Shown: in pieces, positions 52,001-61,000 of the stretch | Numbering within the stretch: position 1 is the stretch's first letter | Layout: every line of letters begins with the position of its first letter | Assembly (NCBI RefSeq): GCF_026151205.1 | Contig: NC_087075.1 | Span: 10,774,303-10,838,302 of the forward strand | Source: Bolinopsis microptera | Taxonomy: Eukaryota > Ctenophora > Tentaculata > Lobata > Bolinopsidae | Direction: 5' to 3' | DNA: 64,000 nucleotides | The notes under the pieces: model-generated | Databases searched by the model: none | What the model was told of the DNA's origin: nothing | The model's input: only the letters and a program-made list of their open reading frames with translations | Position numbers and translations under genes: made by a program

Positions 52001-55000
52001 AGATATTGAGTCAGTGGTTCATGGCCATGCAAAACGTTGTACACCTGCCTTAGTACAGCTGCAGCTTATTATACCTATTGTATCATGATTTTTAGTTGTC
52101 TCGACAGACATACAGATCATTTCCTTTGCTTAAGTGTTACGATCTGACTTGTCGCTTGTCAGGGCCCTTCAGAAGGGTCAGCGGAACAAAATTAGTGTTA
52201 TAGAATAATAAACCGGTAACTGCACCATACCGATCGTAATTATAACAGACTGATTAATATTACCTGTACCAAACTGATCGTAACAGACTGATTGTAACTG
52301 TAACAAACTAATTGTAACTGTAACTGACTGTAACTGTAACAAACTAATTGTAACTGTAACAAAGTGATTAGAACTGTCATAGACTTATTGCAACTATAAC
52401 AAGATAATTGTAACTATAATAAGCTGATCGTAATTGTCACAAACTGATCGTATTCGTAAAAAACTGATCGTAACTGTGATAACCTGATCGTAACTGTAAC
52501 AAACTATTAATTGCCATGACTCTCGTCTCTAACCCACCTCATAAAACTTCAGCAGTAATTACCCTGCTCCCTATTTCCCCGCACATTCAGTGTCTGTACA
52601 AGGTTAGCGTTCCAGAACGAGTTTATTATTAGGCAACCTAATTGTATAATATAACATCATAATATCACATTATATACCAAGTGTTTCCATGAGTACCTAC
52701 CCTGTTAATGTTTCTAAACCAGTAACTTGACGAATCGTTTACAGACCCCCCTACACACGCACACTGTCCTACTCATAACACTATTATTCCTGTTGTAGAC
52801 TGTTCTAGAAGTACTTCTGATACACTACTTCTTTTCTCGTCTACTGTCTACATTTTGTACTTACTCAACATTAATATACTTTTCTTCTCCGATACACGGA
52901 TACACCTCACTGCCTCTATATTTATATTCATTTTCTCCGATACACGTCTACATCTACTATACATCTACTATACATCTACTCTACATTTACTCTACATCTA
53001 CTATACATTTACTCTACATTTACTCTACATTTACTCTACATTTACTCTACATCTACTATACATTTACTCTACATTTACTCCACATCTACTATACATTTAC
53101 TCCACATCTACTATACATTTACTCTACATTTATGCTCACACTCAAGTGCTCCTTTTCCTGTACCTGATTTATTAGTTATTACGTTGTTAATATTTACAAT
53201 ACAATTTATATTTTTTATTCGCTTTCTCCATCACCTCTGCATGATTCCCATGTTGTATATCTCATTGTTATCTATCTCACCTGATTAGTTAAAACATTTT
53301 CACGAAGCTTTGATATAACATTTATCAGTCTGCCAAGTTGCTCAGCACATGTTGGCCTTGTTGCATATTATCCGATTTTTGCATCTCAAAAAAGAGATTA
53401 GTGTCGCAGTTTTGTGCTTGATCGACACGGTCAATATGTGTTTTAAATTGAGCGACATTTACGTGTCACACTCTAGAGTCGTGTATTGTAAGCTTAAAGC
53501 CACTGTACATTGTGCGACAGCGTGTGTTTTTCAATTAATTTGTTTTCTGTTAGAGGACATTACCTTCTGTTTTACCTTTTGTTGATTAAAAGCTATTAAT
53601 CTTGTCAACTTCCTCAAGTAGTTGACACACCTTAATACAAAGAGTTATTGTATTACCCTGTAACCTATGTTATGCATACCTAAAAAGGGCATCGTTAACT
53701 ATCCATACCTTAAAACGGCATTATAAACTCTGTGAACTCTCAATTCCCAAAATCAAGTACGCGCCTTCTTCCTAGACCGTCTGCCGTCACTGCTCAGCGT
53801 ATATATTTGTGACATGGCGAAGGCTATGATATATGTAAAACAGTACCCTGACTTTTATTTCAATGTTTTGGGTATGTCTCTCTTTGGGTATGTCCCTATT
53901 TTGTCCACCTGTCCCCCCTTATTTAGTGTACAAAGTGTGGCTTTTAAACGTTACTTTGTTTGGGTTACATTCAGATTTCAGAGATTCGGTATATTAATGA
54001 TATTCTTCTTGTAACTTGTAATCATGTAATCATGTAATCATGTGCTCATGTGCTGTTTTCATTCGAGTAGCAATACAGAAAAGGGAGACAGAGAGTGACA
54101 GCAATTGACCAATCAGGCTATAGCTGCTCAGGCACTTATTAGGTGCGTAAAAAAATCGAAATTATTGCGGTACCGCACCCGACTATAAAGGTAAAATGTG
54201 CGGTAAGGTGCGGTAAATTTTACCAATTATGCGCAAATGTGCGACGATTTTTCGAAATTGTGCGGAATTGTGCGATTTTCTTTTGCATTTTTTGAAGGGA
54301 CTTGAAATTCTAAACGTATCAACCGCCGCTCTTATCAAAAATAAGTCTGTTTATGTGTGACTGATTGGGATTCCAGTTATTGTGAGACAGTGACGTTGAT
54401 CTGGTAGAGATCAGGAAAACTGTATGTGATAGACACCATCTTGATAGGTCGATCAGATCCCTTGCGTGATCGCAAATATGTGACACGATTGTTGGCATTG
54501 ATCGTCAGTACTTGTAACCATTTGATCCCAGTTCCATTATGCCCCCCTATAAAGCCAACGCTACAACGAATAGAGCTCATTACCCGATAAAAAGGGCTGC
54601 AGGTATGATCGAAGTACGGTACGACGATGGTGTCCATAACGGGCCTGGGTCCACGGTCCCGAAAGGGCCTCGGTCACGGTCCCGAAAGGGCCTGGGGTAA
54701 CGTCAAGGGCCTGGGTCCATGGTCCCGAAAGGGCCTGGGTCACGTGGGAACCCGGTCACCTTGCCTAGGCATGAGTTCCAAAAGGGCCTGGGTCACGGTC
54801 CCGAAAGGGCCTGGGTCAGGGTCCCGAAAGGGCCTGGGTCACGTGGTAACTGGGTCACGTGGCCTAGGTATGAGTTCCAAAAGGGCCTGGGTCACGGTCC
54901 CGAAAGGGCCTGAGTAACGGTCCTAAAAGGGCCTGAGTCACGGTCCTAAAAGGGCCGGACTTTTAACATATTTTGGTTTTTACACTCAAAAATCTTAACG

Positions 55001-58000
55001 CGAAAATTTCAAAATTATGCGAAATTACGCGGAAAATGCTAGATTATGCGGAAATATGCAAAAAATTACAAAATGTGCGGAAGTGTGCGGAAAACAATAA
55101 ATTATGCGGAAATGTGCGGAAAACGGTGATTTGTGCGATCCCGCACCCATCGCACCTAATATGTGCCTCTGTAGCTGCTACAAGTATCAATACAATTATT
55201 CAATTGATGTCCCAAACAAACTTGTCCCATCAGCTAACGAGTCTATTGTTTTCTGGACTTCTCTTTTCAATCGTTGACCAATGACCCCTCGTGTCATTAT
55301 ACTGTCCTATTTATAGCAGTGGTACGATCCCCAATCCCCATCAATTCGTGACATTTTCGGGCGAAGAATTATAATATTCCCTAAATATTACCACAAAACC
55401 TCCTAGCATGTTATCCTTGCTTCTATTTGCTTATGCCTGTCTGATTATTTCCTTTCTTTACACTGGTATTATACCTGGCATGAAGGTTGCATTGTTCAGT
55501 CGCTGAAATATTTCTGTTTCTTTTTTACGTCGGTTCTGGCTTGTTTATATTTCCTTGCTGTCTGGATTTAATACTTATAGTTATGACTAAATTTGTCTTA
55601 TTCGGTATTATATCAAGGACGGAAACAATCGAATTTTTCATCACTTCTTCCAAATTGCGCTTTATTATCTACTGATTAATTCATTGTGCTTGAGACTTTT
55701 GTTATGTCATTTTATCATTCTCATGCATAGTTTTCAAATTATTCGTTCCCACTTTACTTTTTATCTGTTATCGTTTTATGCGCCAGTGATTTGCACCAGT
55801 TGGTAGCCTCTAGATACGATAGCCTCTACGATTATTTAGTCTATACTGTCTTTGTAGCCACTAGGATTATTTAGTCTATGTTGTCTTTGTAGCCACTATA
55901 CTTGTAGCCACTATACTTGTAGCCACTATACTTGTAGCCACTTTACTTGTAGCCACTTTACAGCCACTTTTTAGCCACATTTAGCCACCAGGATTATGAG
56001 TGGTGGCATGTACCAGAGATCCCTCAGCTTCGGAAACAATCCAATATCAGTATCACAGCACCGACGTAGAGCATTTATTCAGCGCAGGACTGTGTCTCTT
56101 TGTACCCAGGTAGTAGTTAAAGTGGCAGTAGTGGTAGAACTTATTGTGGGGAACTATTAAAGTTAAAAGTAGTGATACTCATCATCAGGAAGTATTTATA
56201 GAGGGAACTAGTTGTTATTGTACTGAACTACAATTGAAGTAGTTCAGCTCGTTTCTGTTTATAGTACCTGCTGGATATCTGAATGGAACTCTTGGATATG
56301 TGGTAGTTGAGGGGTGAGGGAGGGCCGATGGGGTGGAAGACACATGCGGCAAGTTAAAACTTCAGTCTGCCTGCAAATTTTTTTTTGGTTGTGGAAACAA
56401 TCCACGCTATTCAATGCGAGAGTGTTTTTTTACTTTTCACTGATCATCCCACAGGTCTAAAATGTTGGTTATACTAATTCAATTAGTTAACTATTACTGA
56501 TTTTAACCACAACTAATAATAATTACTGTATCAAATTTTGATAAATAATTATAATTAGATAATTAATTATCATAATACTTTCACCGTGTACTAATACATA
56601 ATCTATTTCAGAGTGGGGTGAACCTGAAAGAGGCGCTGATATGCCAGTTCCCTGACGGTACGGAAGAGATTGGGGCTGCTAAAAAAGGAACCACACTCAG
56701 GTAAATTCCCATAAACTGCTCACTTTGACAATCATGTCCTGCATTTACCTTATGCTTCAAAGTTCAAACAAATATTTGACACAGCATTTCGCAATTCGCA
56801 TCCTCATGTGCCAACCTTGACATATTAATCAGTCGACATCAATCACTCTTTCTTCCTGCCATAATATTATAATAATTTCCTCGGTGATGATATGTTGTCC
56901 TCAATTTAACAATCACTTCCTCAGGGAGATGCTATCCCCAATATTTGACCGACGGAATATGTCAATGAGTGAGTACGCAGTATTCCTAGAACAGTCCAAT
57001 ACTCCCCTAAAGTACTCCTTCGATACCTTCCCTCTTGCTGGCATGACACTACTCATCCAGGGCGGTGAGTTACCTTGCTTAAATTATGTTATTTATTATT
57101 CAGATTAATAGGTATTTAATTTAATTATAGGTAGTTGAATTAAAGCGCTGAGCTGATATGATGCTCTTTCTGGCTACCTCGGAACTATAAACGTTTGACA
57201 TACAAGAAGTAGATCGATGGAATTAAATAAAAAAGGTAGATGTTCTTCGACTTTTAACCGTCAAAAGAGACAGTAAATGTACCTACTAGCCTCCAAAACC
57301 TCCTCACCACTCCTGTCACAACACAGCACTGCTGAAGTAAGAGTGAACGTAAGATAATCTGAGCATCCCGTCGAATCGCACGCGAAACATGTCACGACAT
57401 GGCTAAATAGCGGAGTATAAATATGTTGAAGGTTTTTGGGACCTGAATCATTTAAAGTGTTTTTAAGAGCAATTTTATATCCCCGTTTCTCTCAAACAAA
57501 ATTGCTCGTGCATTGGTTTAATACACGTTTAAAATATTGCGTAAGATTAAACTGCGCTACTATAATCTGTTTTAGTTATAAACTTCATTATATACGATGT
57601 ATTGAATCTCGTTCAGAGATCTGGGTACTATTTAGAAGGTATAATTTTCTGACACGCGAAACAGCGATTTACCAACCAGACTCCAGCGTTGGTTAACCAA
57701 AACTCATAAATCATGCTGTCATGATTCACGATGGTTACTGTCTGACGTGTCTCAAACAATATGGTGGACCTCCCCACACCAGTATCATAATATGTTGCTC
57801 CGTGTTTTGTGCGTGTTTTGCACCATGTTCTGCAGACTGCTCTGGAACAGAAGTAGTATCAATATCACATCTCACCTCATGGCACCATCCGTTACAACAG
57901 AGGATATTTCATAACAATATGTAATGTAGTCTCTCAGTTGTGAAGTCGTAGTGTTAACTTGATACTCTAGTACAGACCGGGCCTGTAGAGTGTAGAGTCC

Positions 58001-61000
58001 ACACGTACCACACTGTTGACCACGCCCTTGTAGACCCTCGTAGTACCTTGTAATGAGCACCAGCTGTTAAATGGTATATTGTATTTACTACGCTTTGATT
58101 ATTCAGCTTGAAATATGTTTAGAAGGTCGTTAATAAACATGAGCTGATAGTTGTGCAAGTATAAAATTAGCTTCTCTCCTCTAAATAATACACTATTATT
58201 TTGAAGAATAAAAGCTTAAATTTCACGTGTATGTAAGTTTCATATTTGTATGAGCACCATCTGCTTTATAACTATATTGTCCAGCCGTCGTAGTACAGGG
58301 TGGACCAGAATGAGCTGTATTTTACTTCAAAATTCTGTGGAAAAACACTGTTGCTGGTGCTCTAAGACCCATTGTTTACAACATGTATTTGATTCTCGCT
58401 CGTGATTCAGGGACCTCAATCTGTGAGTCTATGGGAAGGCAGCTGTATTTGGTTCTCGCATGTGCGAATTGGGATTTGGGAGTCAGAGGATTCGTTCTCT
58501 GGGAAAGCAGCTGTTCTATAATATAGTTAATCAGTTGATTGAGATTTTGAGATAATTATGCGGCGTTTTAATATGTTTACACACTGCAATTCCCACCGAC
58601 AACTACCCATTATGAGAATACTCCTCACGATTGCCGATAATTAAGATAATTCGATACCGTAATTAATAATGTCGCTATTTTCACCAGAGTTTCCCCGTTA
58701 TGACCACCTCTTTTTCATCCCAATGTCGACAAATTAGACCATGTCAGATCATGTCCAGTGCTATCTGGTACCTGTGGTCGCTATTCTGATCTTATTGCGA
58801 AACCTTTTCTTATCCTGTTTAATTCAGCACTTTCCTGAAAATTTGTCGAAATTTAGCTTATCTTGCAAAAGTTTGATGGTCAATATTAAGACAGTTCTGC
58901 TTATAAAAATGAAATTTTATGTGGTGAAAGATAAAGTGTCGCTGCGAATTAAAACAGTCACGGTACTTAAAACAGTCACGGTACCTAAAACAGTCACGGT
59001 ACCTAAAACAGTCACGGTACTTGAAACAGTCACGGTACTTAAAACAGTCACGGTACTTAAAACAGTCACGGTTCTTAAAACAGTCACGGTACTTAAAACA
59101 GTCACGGTACTTAAAACAGTCACGGTGCTTGAAACAGTCACGGTACTTAAAACAGTCACGGTACTTAAAACAGTCACGGTACTTAAAACAGTCACGGTAC
59201 TTAAAACAGTCACGGTACTTAAAACAGTCACGGTACTTAAAACAGTCACGTTACTTAAAACAGTCACGGTACTTAAAACAGTCACGGTAAAGCTGGTTCA
59301 GAATTGGATCTTGAACGCTGAGTTTACAATTCAATTCGTTATCAAAAGTGTATCCGAGATATAGATGGGACCATATATCTTTCTTACCATTGGAGCCATT
59401 AATCATTATTGATATGAATCTATATTATTACATATATGATATGGGTTTTAAGTGCGATTAAATTCTTCATCGGTCTAGTCAGGGAGCTTCCCAGCTTCAA
59501 TTCTTTGTGTAATTACTCGTACAGCAGTTAGGCACAGAATCAACACCACAGTACAGCAGAAGTTTTAGTTATAGTTGACTATTAGTATTAGGGAGGAGGT
59601 TAGCTTGAGATTATATCTCATAACATGTTATTCTTTCTTCATTGTCAGATGTTTCATTCAAGCAAACCTCTCTGCAAACTGTTCAAACGAAATTTACTGA
59701 TTGTGCTGAGTATTTAACACCCAGGTTCCTTTATTTGGTAGATATCTTGGTCTTTGATCATCAAAGATTATACGAATGTTCTGGCATAATCGGTGTTGTC
59801 CTTCTTTACTATCAATTGTCAATTAGTTTTTTAACCCAACTCGTTGATATATTTCGAAAGTTAACTGTTGTAAATTGTTCTGCAGAAGGTTTTTTTGTAT
59901 GTTTGACTGACTCTACCACACCACACAAATTCTAGCCCATGAAAATACCATTTTCAAAGAAAATCAAATAGATAGACTAGACCGTTATTATAGTTGCATT
60001 ATGCACAAAGAGCTGCAACTTGCATTATGCTACGCGTTATGATGGCCCGACCTCATAAAATAATGAAACACCAATCCAACCATAAATTCCCAACCACCTC
60101 TTAGCCAATGAAAATCCTTAAGACTGTATCTTGATGAAGTGGTTTCCTGCGATGCCTTTGCATTTCTTCTTCTTATATGGTCGCAAGTTTCTGGCCTTTG
60201 CACTTCGATAAATTCTTTGTTAAGTAGTAAACGTTGTCGGTGATGGAATGTTAATTATTGCATTTAAGTTGCTTAAAGTTCATAGTTTCACTGCGATCTA
60301 CCTACCAGCTACCTACCTCATGATCTGTAATGCCTAAGAAATTTCCTGTTTTTGTCGTACGTAAAATGTTTCAAATTTTCAAAACAACTGGAATTTTCCC
60401 CCAATTTTTCTTCAACAAAGATTAAAATGAAGCATTTTAAAATGGAGCATTTTAAAACGTGATCGTTTCGAAGACCGAGGTGCACAACTGATCACATTAA
60501 CCATCTCCACCACTTTTAACTATCTACCTGAGTCCGCACACGCAGGTTCCTCAGAAATATAATTTAACGGATTAATAGTCTCCAGCTTACCTATTCCCAC
60601 TTTGCTACTCCAGGTACTATTTTTACCTATATAAACTGTAGTGTAGCCTGTAAGACTTGCTGTAGGAGTTGTAGAGCCCCTTATTTGCACCCTCTTAGCG
60701 GCTTTAAAGTGGGCTTATAATCTGTATATTATTATCTAATCGTTCCTTCTTATCAAGATGTAGCACCCTTAAATGATCTTCGTAGTTAACACATTAAACT
60801 TTTGATGCCCAGCGTTTGTTTACTGCGAAACACGCTAGGATCAGTTTATCCTGGACGAAATTACATAGCTGAGACGAGTGGACTCGCATAATTTACATAA
60901 AGCGTTCCCGCATTCACGTTGTACTTTACTTCCCAGACAATTTAAATCTAATGCAATTTTCTAACCTCCATTAAGTTCAGAAGTTGTAATTTTCTTTGTA

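Larger units (their letters stand above)
44702..55995. other. Intron DNA between first exons K and L
   Basis: Apart from one tentative signal-peptide exon at 46049, nothing coding is supported. The stretch is dominated by inverted repeats, minisatellites, a CRE-motif cluster and the hAT-like element, all listed separately. The 121-codon minus-strand frame at 48693-49058 and the plus-strand frame at 49760-50104 have no recognisable features. Confidence 0.4.

Noticed and set aside
52855-53175. 106-codon frame rich in LLYIYSTFT
   Set aside because: Simple translation of a 12-bp minisatellite.
53814-54014. ATG at 53814 (MAKAMIYVKQYPDFYF) followed by GTATGT, considered as another first exon
   Set aside because: It would leave phase 1, which does not fit the next shared acceptor at 56612 (phase 0). 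The content is low in the basic-Ser features of the others.
54627-54917. Open frames with Gly-Pro-rich repeats (GPGSRKGLGH type)
   Set aside because: Product of the GC-rich minisatellite inside the hAT-like element.
58741-59364. 207-codon frame with TVTVLK repeats
   Set aside because: Created by an 18-bp minisatellite; flanking residues have no gene-like features.
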